This document shows, in pieces, positions 1 to 8,677 of a stretch of DNA of 10,830 nucleotides (the first letter of the stretch is position 1; each line of letters starts with the position of its first letter). The stretch is from contig VGPI01000059.1 of assembly GCA_016875595.1 (NCBI GenBank), positions 1 to 10,830 on the forward strand, read 5' to 3'. The DNA is from Candidatus Cloacimonadota bacterium. GTDB taxonomy: Bacteria; Cloacimonadota; Cloacimonadia; Cloacimonadales; Cloacimonadaceae. Both the position numbers and the translations under genes were made by a program. Under the pieces are notes generated by a model. That model was not told where the DNA came from and did not search any database. It saw nothing but the letters and a program-made list of their open reading frames with translations.

Positions 1-3000
1 TGTACTTTCCACCGTCGGACATCTTGTAGAAATAGACACCGCTGCCAACGGAGGAGCCATTATCATCCTTTCCATGCCAATGGATGGTGTGGTTCCCGGC
101 ATCCAGATTCTCTCTAACCAGGGTCTTCACCTTCTGACCAAGGACGTTGTAGATCTCGATGGTCACGAAGCTTCTCTCTTTCAAACTGAAGGCGATGGTG
201 GTAGTCGGATTGAATGGATTGGGGAAATTGCCCTTGAGTTCAGTGACCAGCGGAGTAACCTGATCCTGATTGGACACGGGTCTGCCTTCACCGGAGAGCG
301 GGATGAGGGTCTCAAGCGCCAGGGGATCATCGGAAGTGATAACCAGATAGCCATTGACCACACCGATAGCAGTAGGGGCGAATCCGATGAAATAATCCTG
401 TGACGACATAGGATTGATCAGGTATTGGAGGGAATAGACCGGATTATTCTGATTGAGCGCCACTGAGAAAGGCGCCTGGGCTGAGATTGTTCCAATCATT
501 ACTGCATCACCGGTGTTAGAAATGGTTAGGGGTACGAAAGTCAGGTTGTTGACAATGGTAGGTTGAAAGGCGATGTTGGTATGCGTTACCGTAAAGATGG
601 GAGCGGTGGAAGTTCCACCGGTGGTCGGAAAGACGATGGTATCGATCCAGGCACAGTCACTGCCGCTGGAAACCATATAGTCCTTGACGTACTCCCATTT
701 GAAGGTGTTTAGACCAGGCAATACCGCATAGGAGGCTTGAGCCCAGGGCAGATCACCCGACCACTGGTCTTTGAGAATATTGTTGACGTAGAACTTGAGA
801 TAGTCGTAATTAACCTCACTGGACACCTTTCTCCAGAAGGATACGTTGCCTGCCACCGGTACATTCAGAGTCACGCTCATGGTGGTGGACTGACTGTGCG
901 TGATTGTGGCGGACCGGGCACATGTCGTGCCGCTTTGGGGTGAGGTTGTATCGATCGTCCAATTACCACCGGTAAACAACCAGGGAAAGGAGTTAAATCC
1001 TCCGGACGAAAAGTCCTCCATCACAATACCAATCGGGATGCTGAAGTTCTGTGACGCCGAATAATCTCCCGCTGCGATCAGAAGAATCAGATTGGCGACC
1101 GTTCCGACCGGTATCTGGGAACTGAATGTCACTTCATAGATCAAACTGGCTTCAGCAGTTGGAGGAAGAGCAGAGAAAAAGGCGGAGATCGGGGTTACGA
1201 CATGCGTCACATTGGTTAAAAGCAACGAGGACATGACATTGGTCGCCTGGGAATGACCAACATTGTATAGGGGAATTGTGATTATCACCGTTTCGCCGGA
1301 ATCGATCCTGCCATTGTTATTGCCATTGCTGTCATCGACCTGGATAGAACCAAAGCTGAAACTGGGGGCGTTAATAACGAAATTCCTGGGATATTCCCAA
1401 ACGTTTAAGCTATCGGAAGTGATCGTTACGGTAAACTGTGCCACATGCTGGTCTGGTACATTATTGGCGATATGGATCATAAAGCCCTGAGTGGTTTGTC
1501 CCACGCCATTGGCAGGGATGTTTCCGATCATTTCATTTCCGGTCAAAATAGTCAGATACGGATCAGTGGAAGTGATCTGAACCTGAACGCCGGTGGCATC
1601 GAAAGCGCCGACGTTGTTCAAATGGAGATTAAGATTAATTACTTCACCATAATCCGGGACATTATTGTTGCCATCAGAGATGATATGTTGATTAACCACT
1701 ACATAAGGTCCGGTGCTGGGAAGGATCTGGATGGTGTCGATCAGAGTCACACAATTGAACGCGGTTATGGTCAGGGTCATATCCATCGGTTGGGCTGGTG
1801 GATTGGCCATTACCACCGAAGCTGCTCCCGCTATATCAGCGACAGCTGTACCATAGACAACCCCATTGCTCATCAAGGTCACACGTGCCTTGGGAACGGT
1901 TTGCACATTAAATGTGCTGAACCCCAGGAACAGGATCGGGTCATAGGTGGCGGTCATCGGTGCGGCTGGCTGGGTGCGAACCATTAGCGATGCATCTCCA
2001 AATATATGCCAGTTTTTGTATTCGTTGGCTCCATTGGTACCATAAACCTCGACCATCCGGGATGCACCATTAAAATACAATCCTCCGATCGTGTACATCT
2101 GGCCACCCACCATTAACTCAACGATATGGTCCTGCCCGCGCATGGGCGGACTCCACTGCTGATTAACGGTGGAGGCATACATGGCAATAGCGCCGGTAGG
2201 AACTCCGGTTTGATTATTTATGGCTCTTAGCCATGCTTCGGCAAAGCAGGTCTGGCTTACGAAATTGCCGTTGACACAGGCAACCGACACGATAAACGGC
2301 AACATATTGTTGTTTACAAGCTGGTTCACATTCGCACTGCTGAATCCAGTGGTCGACCATGAAGTAGCAGAGCCGTGGCCAACGTAGTTGATAAATCCAC
2401 GCCCGGCGTTGACGTTATTGCTGACTTGAGCTGCGGTGGCTCCATAATTCTGATACATCTGGTCAACCGAGGTATATCCATAGTTCATTAATATACCTCT
2501 GATGAGTTCCATATGCGCTTGATCGGATTCTCCATTGTCCCCCTGGGAACCTCCACCTTCATTGGAGGCAATGCCCATTCCTTGTGCGATCCAACCGCTA
2601 CCGCCCTGGATGTCTCTCTCATAATGAACGGTTCTCAATACTTGGGTCTCGATCTGTTCCACCGTTTCGGCTGAGAACCGTCCCACAAAGATATCAGGAT
2701 AGCTATCGTTACCGGCAAGCAAAGCAAAAGATGGATCAGAGCCACCACCATTAGCTAACAATGATGGCACTTGGGGAGCATCACCGAAGATCTGGACGAA
2801 TTTGAGACCATTATTCAGATTATATTGGTCTTGAAGGTAGCTCTTGATCTGGATAGCGGTCGGTCCGGCAACATTGACATCGACCACATCGACTTGGAAT
2901 CCGTTCTGACGTTTCCAATCAACATACGGAACAAGAGCAGCATCAAACATGCTGTTCTTGATCACCAGGATCCTGCCTACTTCGTTTACAACCGGGTACT

Positions 3001-3673
3001 TGGCATCGTTCCAGTTCAAAAAGAGATCTCTGTAGAGCGATTCAAAGTAACAACTATAAGAATTCTGGGGTGAAGTCATCGTATTACGGCTGTCAAGACC
3101 GGATTCCCTCAGCTCAACTTCGATCCGGGAATATACTCTCAAGGTCTGAGTCTGAGGATAATAGACGAATGGTTGGAAATGGACCGTGATCCCCCTGAAA
3201 TCACTGATGATAAAGGGCTCTGTGAGAACCGCGTGGCTGGCTGGATATTGAATGCCGCTTTGGTAGAAGGTGTCAAAAGAATAGGGTACCGAAGCTGGAT
3301 CAATATCGCGGGTTAAACTGCCCTTGGATGGAGCTACCGGCATCTTGTACTCAACATAATCAGAACCGACAATCGTCAAGTCCATTGCCGCCATTGGCGG
3401 TATAATCACACTACCGGCTAGCACCGGCACTTGCGGAAGACCCTTTTCCAAGGTCAATCCTGCATTTTTCACCGACAGATCGTACCAGATTTCGTCATTG
3501 ATCCTTACTTCGCTGACATTGAATGCGCCCAAAGTCATCTCAATAGTCATCCGGTTGTGGCTTCCCGTAACAAGCCGGACTTGATTGGGTTGATCACTGA
3601 TCACCACCTGACCGGCAGTAAGAGAAAGGATCGCTGAGACCAGCAATCCGATCAATAAAACTGTGCGTTTCAT
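1..3673 (-). CDS. Rgp-like (Arg-gingipain-type) C25 cysteine peptidase with T9SS sorting tail, C-terminus cut by window edge
   Basis: Open from an ATG at 3671-3673, preceded by GGAGG four bases upstream, through 1224 codons to the left edge; judging from its neighbour only about 10-20 residues are missing. Order: signal peptide (about 1-21, MKRT then a hydrophobic core), C25-type propeptide (to about 220), catalytic domain (about 230-570), two CARDB-like beta domains with 'DGNNN..GE' and 'DSGE' motifs (about 655-770, 771-882), a cleaved-adhesin/MAM-like domain (about 885-1016, 'SGSDCAWID'), an anchor-D-like beta domain (about 1025-1130) and a T9SS type-A tail starting at 'FPNPFNP' (1150). Catalytic His433 ('VGHGS') and Cys466 ('VACVNGNF') are present, as is the Rgp signature 'PPMRGQD'. 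Asp384 in 'GESD' aligns with the Rgp S1 Asp as I recall it. Known for the family: surface or secreted endopeptidase exported by the Por/T9SS machine. Inferred: Arg-preferring. It lies downstream of the Kgp-like gene, same strand. Confidence 0.92.
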   Translation of the reverse strand, partial: MKRTVLLIGLLVSAILSLTAGQVVISDQPNQVRLVTGSHNRMTIEMTLGAFNVSEVRINDEIWYDLSVKNAGLTLEKGLPQVPVLAGSVIIPPMAAMDLTIVGSDYVEYKMPVAPSKGSLTRDIDPASVPYSFDTFYQSGIQYPASHAVLTEPFIISDFRGITVHFQPFVYYPQTQTLRVYSRIEVELRESGLDSRNTMTSPQNSYSCYFESLYRDLFLNWNDAKYPVVNEVGRILVIKNSMFDAALVPYVDWKRQNGFQVDVVDVNVAGPTAIQIKSYLQDQYNLNNGLKFVQIFGDAPQVPSLLANGGGSDPSFALLAGNDSYPDIFVGRFSAETVEQIETQVLRTVHYERDIQGGSGWIAQGMGIASNEGGGSQGDNGESDQAHMELIRGILMNYGYTSVDQMYQNYGATAAQVSNNVNAGRGFINYVGHGSATSWSTTGFSSANVNQLVNNNMLPFIVSVACVNGNFVSQTCFAEAWLRAINNQTGVPTGAIAMYASTVNQQWSPPMRGQDHIVELMVGGQMYTIGGLYFNGASRMVEVYGTNGANEYKNWHIFGDASLMVRTQPAAPMTATYDPILFLGFSTFNVQTVPKARVTLMSNGVVYGTAVADIAGAASVVMANPPAQPMDMTLTITAFNCVTLIDTIQILPSTGPYVVVNQHIISDGNNNVPDYGEVINLNLHLNNVGAFDATGVQVQITSTDPYLTILTGNEMIGNIPANGVGQTTQGFMIHIANNVPDQHVAQFTVTITSDSLNVWEYPRNFVINAPSFSFGSIQVDDSNGNNNGRIDSGETVIITIPLYNVGHSQATNVMSSLLLTNVTHVVTPISAFFSALPPTAEASLIYEVTFSSQIPVGTVANLILLIAAGDYSASQNFSIPIGIVMEDFSSGGFNSFPWLFTGGNWTIDTTSPQSGTTCARSATITHSQSTTMSVTLNVPVAGNVSFWRKVSSEVNYDYLKFYVNNILKDQWSGDLPWAQASYAVLPGLNTFKWEYVKDYMVSSGSDCAWIDTIVFPTTGGTSTAPIFTVTHTNIAFQPTIVNNLTFVPLTISNTGDAVMIGTISAQAPFSVALNQNNPVYSLQYLINPMSSQDYFIGFAPTAIGVVNGYLVITSDDPLALETLIPLSGEGRPVSNQDQVTPLVTELKGNFPNPFNPTTTIAFSLKERSFVTIEIYNVLGQKVKTLVRENLDAGNHTIHWHGKDDNGSSVGSGVYFYKMSDGGKY

Positions 3674-3755
3674 TTTTCCTCCATGTTTTGCAACGATTTG
3701 TTTTTAAAAGCGAAACAAAATCTTACTATGGACATATCTTCTCCTTCGTAAGTCA

Positions 3756-3781
3756 GCGGAGATGCCGTTTGGCATCTCCGC
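3756..3781 (-). terminator. 11-bp perfect hairpin after the Kgp-like gene
   Basis: GCGGAGATGCC pairs perfectly with GGCATCTCCGC across a 4-base loop. It starts 11 bases past the Kgp-like stop codon, inside the 119-base spacer between the two peptidase genes. No T-run follows on the minus strand, so it is not a canonical intrinsic terminator. It could be a terminator, a processing site or a 3' stabiliser that sets the ratio of the two peptidase mRNAs. Confidence 0.5.
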
Positions 3782-3792
3782 CACTCGTTCTA

Positions 3793-6700
3793 TTATTTAA
3801 GTAACATCATCTTTTGTGTCTTGGTATATCCAGCGGTTTCCATCCGATACAAATAAACTCCACTGGAAACAATGCGACCACTATTGTCGGTGCCACTCCA
3901 TACGACACGGTGATTGCCGGCGTTCAAATTAGCATCCACCAGGGTACGTACTAATTGACCTTTGATATTATAGACATTGATCCTGACAGCCCCTGAATGT
4001 CGAATTCCAAAGCTGATCGTGGTCTCCGGATTGAAGGGATTGGGATAATTGGCATCCAATCTCGTAACGACGGGTACAACACTGGGATCATCGTTACTGA
4101 CGGATGTCTGCAGGAACACCGGGATACTGTGGACGTTGTTGTAGGGATCGTTACTGGTGATGATCAGGTCACCGTTGAAAGTAACTGGTACATTAGTCGT
4201 CGTGTAAGATAGTGTGAAAAGCGCTGTACTCACGCCATTTACTGTGTAGTTATATGTCGATGGAAGGATATTCCCATTCTGGAGCAAGACAAATCCAGCC
4301 GGAATAGTGATCGACCCATTCATATTGACACTCCCCAGATTACGGATAGAGAAATTGGCTGATACCGTTGTATTGTACGGTACGTTCTCAAAGCTGAGGG
4401 ATCCGGTATTGGTAAAGAAGATCGGAACGTTACCTGCCCCGGAGGCTGGAAAGATGATATCATCTATCCAGGCACAATCAGAGCCACTGTTAAGCGAACC
4501 ATCCTTGGAATAAACCCACTTGAATGTCCGGGTACCGGCAACCACTGGATAGGTGAACTGAGCCCAGGTCTGATTCCCCGACCAACCGCCCACCTCGACG
4601 GTGTCGATATAAAACTTCAAGAAATCGTAACCCGCCTCAGATGATACCCGGCGCCAGAAACTGATACTTCCGGCAGCACTGATATTGAGGGTGATACTCA
4701 ACTCGGTATTGCCATTATGGCTGACTGTCCCGGATCGGGCTGCATAAGTTCCGGAATTGACAAATCCAGTTCCTGAGACCACGGTCCAGGGGATTGGGCT
4801 GTTATTCTGCCAGGGGAAGGCAGAGAAATTACCTGCTTCAAATCCTTCACTGACCTGACCGATAGGAATCAAAATAGAGTGATTTGCCATCTGAACTCCT
4901 GCAGTCAGCGCAATTCCAATCGGCACTGTCACTCCATTTGGTAACCCCATTCCCAGCATGACCGAAAATGACACCGGGATATTGATCCCCACCGGAATAT
5001 TGGGAATGATGAATGAATCCTGGGACAGGGTTGCATTGGGATAGTTCATCACAACGTTCAAAGTACCACTCTCGGATACCATAGAACCGGTATTGGTAAT
5101 ATTTACAGTGATCTGAATGGTCTCTCCGCTCTCAAATATCCCATTGGTGTTTTGATCGACCAATAGCACGTTGCCAAATGCGACATTGGGTGCATTGACC
5201 GTAACACTGCGTTGTGAAGACCAAACGTTGTTTCCATCAGTAATGGAAAAATCGAACTGGATTTGCGTCTGATCGGGGATCATAGGTGATATCATGATGG
5301 TGAAAGCACTGGGCACATTTAGAGTGGAGCCGCTATTGATTTCAGCGAAACTGGTGGTTGAATTAGTTATCGTGACATAGGGACATTGGGTGGAGATTGT
5401 AGCAGTCAGATTGGTAGCGTTCTGGATGCCTACATTATTGAAGGTCACATCAAGATTGATAGTCTCTCCAGCTTCCGGGACATTATTGTTACCATCGTTT
5501 ACGTTTATACTCTGAACCATTACATAGGGACCCACATTAGGCAGAACATCGATATTGGCGATCAGGGGGCGACGACGGGATCGAGTCATAACCAGTTGTG
5601 CTGTTCCGGGTTGATCAAATGGTGTAAAGTTCAGGGTTACATTCCCATTAGCTCCGACCAGAGCTGTTCCCCTAAGTTCGTTGTTCATCGAGAGAGCAAC
5701 ATGGGTATAGGGTTCGGCGATGATATCAGCAGTTGATTCCCCAATAAAGATCTGATCGGGATACAATCCGGCATTCTCAGCTGGTATCCCCAGATACGGC
5801 ACCAGTGAAGGATCACCCATGATACAATAGATTTCCCAGTAGTAGTTCATCCTTACACTATTAGACGTCGCTACCGCCAGATTGCCCATGACAACCATCG
5901 CTCCGGTTGTTGGAGCCCACTGATCATAAGGTTCTTCGTGGGTATGAAACAAGGCATCGTAAACGCCGGTGCGATTTGCGACGAATGGCGATCCAGCTCC
6001 AACCACTGGAGGTTTGTATCCCACTGCCCACCAATAATCCTCATCCCAATAGGTGTTATTGGTTCCACCGATGTAAATTACGCCGCCCTTATTGGGGGCT
6101 CTGAGCCATGCCTCTCCAAAACAGAGACCAACGTTGAACGAACTCGTCACACAGCAGTTCCCGACGACAACCGGATACTTGTTGGCGTTCTGGAGATTAT
6201 TGATATTTGATATAGTAAAGGCAGGATCAGACCAGCTCGTAGTGCTTCCATGAGCAGTGTAGTTGACATATCCCGCGCCCTGGCTTACACTGTTGACGAT
6301 AGCACCAGCCTGGGAAGCCGATTGGGGGTACATGTATGCAATTGGATTGATCCCCTGGGTAGCATTGAAGTAGTTATTTACACCATAATTGATCTGACCA
6401 TTGGCATGAGTGGGCGCCCAGTATGAATCTACTCCGGCGATGAGTACAGAATTTGCCAGATATGAGGTATCGGGCATAGTAAATTGTTCATGCATCAGTG
6501 ATTTTTCCACCTGAGGGATCAGTTCATTGACATTGGTGGCGGAAAACCTGCCATAGTACATTTCAGGAATATAATCCGTTCCCTGTAGTCGGACATAAGA
6601 AAGGTCCGTAATATGTCCTGTATCGGTTACCCCTTGCCAGGCAGGTACTTGAGCTGTATCTCCGACAATTAAAAGATAAGATGGAGCCGGATTGTTTGGA

Positions 6701-7590
6701 GTAGCATTGTCCCACAATCCCTGGAGATATGTCTTGATCTGATTGGTAGTATTGCCGATCTGTTCAGTGGTTGCTACGATCACATTGAAGCCCTCCCGGC
6801 GTTTCCACTGGATAAAGGGTTGAAGCGTATCCACAAACATCTGGGGAGTGACTATCACATAACCCAATGGATAACGGTTCAAGGTCATCCGGGGTTGGTG
6901 GTGATTGATCACAGTCGATGCAACCACCGATTCAAAAGCGGGTGACCAGGTCTTGGCATACAATTCCTGAGTGGCATCGTGATCAGCGCCGATGAAGGCA
7001 ATCTCCACTTCCGCTTCCATAACCACCTCGATCTCTCCGGAACTGGGGTTGTATCTCAGCGGTGCGAAGTCAACGGCAAAGAGCCGTACTCCGCGCATCA
7101 TCCCGATCTCTTCCACGCGAATAAGCGGATCGGATGTCCATTTATTCAGATTATAGAAATCGCGATTGATCACGAATTGTGCTTGTGCCGGGTCTGCGCT
7201 TTTGGAAACTGATGGTTGCTTGGGGACCAGCGGATAATGCAACCCGTAGGATGAAAGGGTCATGTGAGTATTGCGTTGAGCTGTGACCTGAGTATTCATT
7301 TCGGCTGCCAACGGAACGCTGATCAATTGCCGCAATAGCGGTAAACGTGGCATTCCATCAACATTTGTGGTAGTATAGTCAGCGATATTGATCTCGGTAA
7401 AGATCCCCTCTGAAGTCTCAATTTGTTTGTAATGCAGGGCATCCACCGAATATTTGAGGGTAATTCCATCCTGCGTATTGCGGACAAGCCGTACTCCATT
7501 ATATGCCGAATCCAATCTGATCGTCCCCTGTGATGCCAGTAAAGCGATCACCAGGATCAAGAGCAGTATGATCAAGCTGAATCTCTTCAT
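3793..7590 (-). CDS. Kgp-like (Lys-gingipain-type) C25 cysteine peptidase with T9SS sorting tail
   Basis: Complete 1265-residue protein; the ATG at 7588-7590 has GAGGAG five bases upstream. Order: signal peptide (1-20, MKRF plus a long I/L/V core), propeptide (about 21-239), catalytic domain (about 240-600), two CARDB-like beta domains (about 685-800, 801-912; 'NDGNNNVPEAGE', 'ESGE'), a cleaved-adhesin/MAM-like domain (about 915-1048, 'SGSDCAWIDD'), an anchor-D-like beta domain (about 1052-1162) and a T9SS type-A tail from 'YPNPFNPE' (1182) ending in a basic/hydrophobic 'KMMLLK'. Catalytic His447 ('YTAHGS'), Cys480 (second Cys of 'GNCC') and probable Asp388 ('AGVDSYW') are visible. 'YTAHGS', 'GNCC' and 'YWDEDYWW' match the Kgp rather than the Rgp pattern; Thr445 and Asp518 align with the Kgp S1 residues I recall (Thr442, Asp516). 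Lys preference is inferred, not shown. A pro-region cut after Arg239 is plausible. Followed by the Rgp-like paralogue. Confidence 0.93.
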   Translation of the reverse strand: MKRFSLIILLLILVIALLASQGTIRLDSAYNGVRLVRNTQDGITLKYSVDALHYKQIETSEGIFTEINIADYTTTNVDGMPRLPLLRQLISVPLAAEMNTQVTAQRNTHMTLSSYGLHYPLVPKQPSVSKSADPAQAQFVINRDFYNLNKWTSDPLIRVEEIGMMRGVRLFAVDFAPLRYNPSSGEIEVVMEAEVEIAFIGADHDATQELYAKTWSPAFESVVASTVINHHQPRMTLNRYPLGYVIVTPQMFVDTLQPFIQWKRREGFNVIVATTEQIGNTTNQIKTYLQGLWDNATPNNPAPSYLLIVGDTAQVPAWQGVTDTGHITDLSYVRLQGTDYIPEMYYGRFSATNVNELIPQVEKSLMHEQFTMPDTSYLANSVLIAGVDSYWAPTHANGQINYGVNNYFNATQGINPIAYMYPQSASQAGAIVNSVSQGAGYVNYTAHGSTTSWSDPAFTISNINNLQNANKYPVVVGNCCVTSSFNVGLCFGEAWLRAPNKGGVIYIGGTNNTYWDEDYWWAVGYKPPVVGAGSPFVANRTGVYDALFHTHEEPYDQWAPTTGAMVVMGNLAVATSNSVRMNYYWEIYCIMGDPSLVPYLGIPAENAGLYPDQIFIGESTADIIAEPYTHVALSMNNELRGTALVGANGNVTLNFTPFDQPGTAQLVMTRSRRRPLIANIDVLPNVGPYVMVQSINVNDGNNNVPEAGETINLDVTFNNVGIQNATNLTATISTQCPYVTITNSTTSFAEINSGSTLNVPSAFTIMISPMIPDQTQIQFDFSITDGNNVWSSQRSVTVNAPNVAFGNVLLVDQNTNGIFESGETIQITVNITNTGSMVSESGTLNVVMNYPNATLSQDSFIIPNIPVGINIPVSFSVMLGMGLPNGVTVPIGIALTAGVQMANHSILIPIGQVSEGFEAGNFSAFPWQNNSPIPWTVVSGTGFVNSGTYAARSGTVSHNGNTELSITLNISAAGSISFWRRVSSEAGYDFLKFYIDTVEVGGWSGNQTWAQFTYPVVAGTRTFKWVYSKDGSLNSGSDCAWIDDIIFPASGAGNVPIFFTNTGSLSFENVPYNTTVSANFSIRNLGSVNMNGSITIPAGFVLLQNGNILPSTYNYTVNGVSTALFTLSYTTTNVPVTFNGDLIITSNDPYNNVHSIPVFLQTSVSNDDPSVVPVVTRLDANYPNPFNPETTISFGIRHSGAVRINVYNIKGQLVRTLVDANLNAGNHRVVWSGTDNSGRIVSSGVYLYRMETAGYTKTQKMMLLK

Positions 7591-7679
7591 TGTGTCTCCT
7601 CTTATTTCTTTGTTGTTATTTCTAAAACCGTTTCTGTCAGGTTATCAATCGGAGATGCAAGAAGGATGCCCAAATTGGG

Positions 7680-7700
7680 AAAAAGGGGCTGTTTATCCCC
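7680..7700 (-). terminator. Weak terminator-like hairpin downstream of speHE
   Basis: On the minus strand GGGG, an 8-base loop and CCCC are followed at once by TTTTT. This has the form of an intrinsic terminator, but the stem is only four pairs. It sits 133 bases past the speE stop and upstream of the Kgp-like gene, so it could end the polyamine operon or act in the peptidase leader. Confidence 0.3.
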
Positions 7701-7786
7701 ATTGAGTTCATTAATGTCTTTTAATAGCAGTTATTTACAGATACTTCTACAGTCCCTGCCGACAATCTTGTTTGTGTATCCAATTC

Positions 7787-7806
7787 ACTGGAATGCAAAT
7801 TCCAGT
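7787..7806 (-). terminator. 8-bp perfect hairpin 27 bases after speE
   Basis: ACTGGAAT and ATTCCAGT are exact inverted repeats around a 4-base loop (GCAA on the plus strand). The position just after the speE stop fits a 3' end hairpin, but no T-run follows on the minus strand, so termination is uncertain. Confidence 0.35.
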
Positions 7807-7833
7807 CACAATAGCGCACTCCATCGTTCTTTT

Positions 7834-8676
7834 TTATACTAACATCCGCTTGATGAATTCGGGCATCGCAAAGCAGGCATCGTGGATAGCCCGGTTATAG
7901 AATTGAAAAGCGCTACCCATGCTATCGATCCTCTTCCCCACTTCAGGGTTGATCGGATTGTATCGATTCGATGCCATTTGAAACATCCACAGTCCGGCTT
8001 GATAGGTCTGGATCGGTGTCAGATAGGGAAAGACGAAGGGAAACAGCCCTCTGAGATCACGGTTTGCCTGCACGATCACTTCCCGCAAGGCATCAATATA
8101 AGGACTTTCGGATTGGATACAGAGGATGCCGTCCTCTTTCAGAGCCCGCTGGCAATCGGCATAGAAATCCCGTTGAAACAGACCTTCCGCCGGTCCGACC
8201 GGATCCGTCGAATCAATCAATATGAGATCAAAGCGATCCTGATTGTTTCTGAGATAATGGGTGCCGTCGTCAAAGACCAGATCTACCCGGGGATCTTTCG
8301 TACAGTCAGTCAGCAGGGGAAAATACATCCCCGCTACCCGGGTCACCATCTCATCGATCTCCACCTGCGTGACATGTTCCACTGTTTTGTGGATCAGAAC
8401 ACGTTTCAGCGTACCACAATCTCCGCCACCAATGATCAGCACTTCCCGGGGTGCCGGATGGGTAAACAGCGGGGGCTGGCTGAGCATTTCATGATAGACG
8501 AATTCGTCTTTCTCCGTTACCATGATCACCCCATCCAGCAACATCACCAGCCCAAAATCCTCCGTTTCCACTATATCGATCGTCTGAAACTGACTCCGCT
8601 CCTGATACAGCGTTTGTTTCACCTGGTAGGTGAGTCCGCGCCCCGGGCTATGTTTTTCCGTAAACCACAATTCCAT
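7834..8676 (-). CDS. speE: Spermidine synthase-like polyamine aminopropyltransferase
   Basis: This 280-residue protein has the usual length of bacterial SpeE. It should transfer the aminopropyl group of decarboxylated AdoMet to putrescine, giving spermidine and methylthioadenosine in the cytoplasm. Visible family features: N-terminal beta domain with 'LDGVIMVTEKDEFVYHEM' (48-64), the nucleotide-binding loop 'IIGGGDCGTLKR' (81-92), acidic 'VEID' (105-108), 'DDGTHYL' (136-142), the catalytic 'DSTDPVGPAEGLF' with Asp155, and 'GLWMFQMAS' near 229. The loop deviates from the common GGGDGGTLRE: Cys87 replaces Gly and Arg92 replaces Glu. The ATG lies one base after the speH stop, with AGAGGGG inside the speH 3' end as a probable ribosome site, so the two are almost certainly cotranscribed. 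A different amine acceptor (agmatine, a longer diamine) cannot be excluded from sequence. Confidence 0.93.
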   Translation of the reverse strand: MELWFTEKHSPGRGLTYQVKQTLYQERSQFQTIDIVETEDFGLVMLLDGVIMVTEKDEFVYHEMLSQPPLFTHPAPREVLIIGGGDCGTLKRVLIHKTVEHVTQVEIDEMVTRVAGMYFPLLTDCTKDPRVDLVFDDGTHYLRNNQDRFDLILIDSTDPVGPAEGLFQRDFYADCQRALKEDGILCIQSESPYIDALREVIVQANRDLRGLFPFVFPYLTPIQTYQAGLWMFQMASNRYNPINPEVGKRIDSMGSAFQFYNRAIHDACFAMPEFIKRMLV

Positions 8677-8677
8677 C

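Larger units (their letters stand above)
7591..7833. other. Intergenic spacer between speE and the Kgp-like gene
   Basis: No credible reading frame or RNA gene is seen in these 243 bases. They should hold the promoter of the Kgp-like gene. On the minus strand a weak sigma70-like pair, TTGATA (7643-7648) and TAGAAA (7619-7624) with 18 bases between, is the best I can find and is not convincing. A quasi-palindrome CCCAAATTGGG lies at 7669-7679. Two small hairpins are listed separately. Confidence 0.5.

Noticed and set aside
1445..1987. 180-codon plus-strand open frame
   Set aside because: It lies opposite the stalk of the Rgp-like peptidase, whose frame is continuous and domain-consistent; the plus frame is a shadow.
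3674..3755. Bacteroidota-type promoter (TTTG / TAnnTTTG) for the Rgp-like gene
   Set aside because: Only a loose TAAGATTTTG resemblance is seen on the minus strand, with wrong spacing; not reported as a feature.
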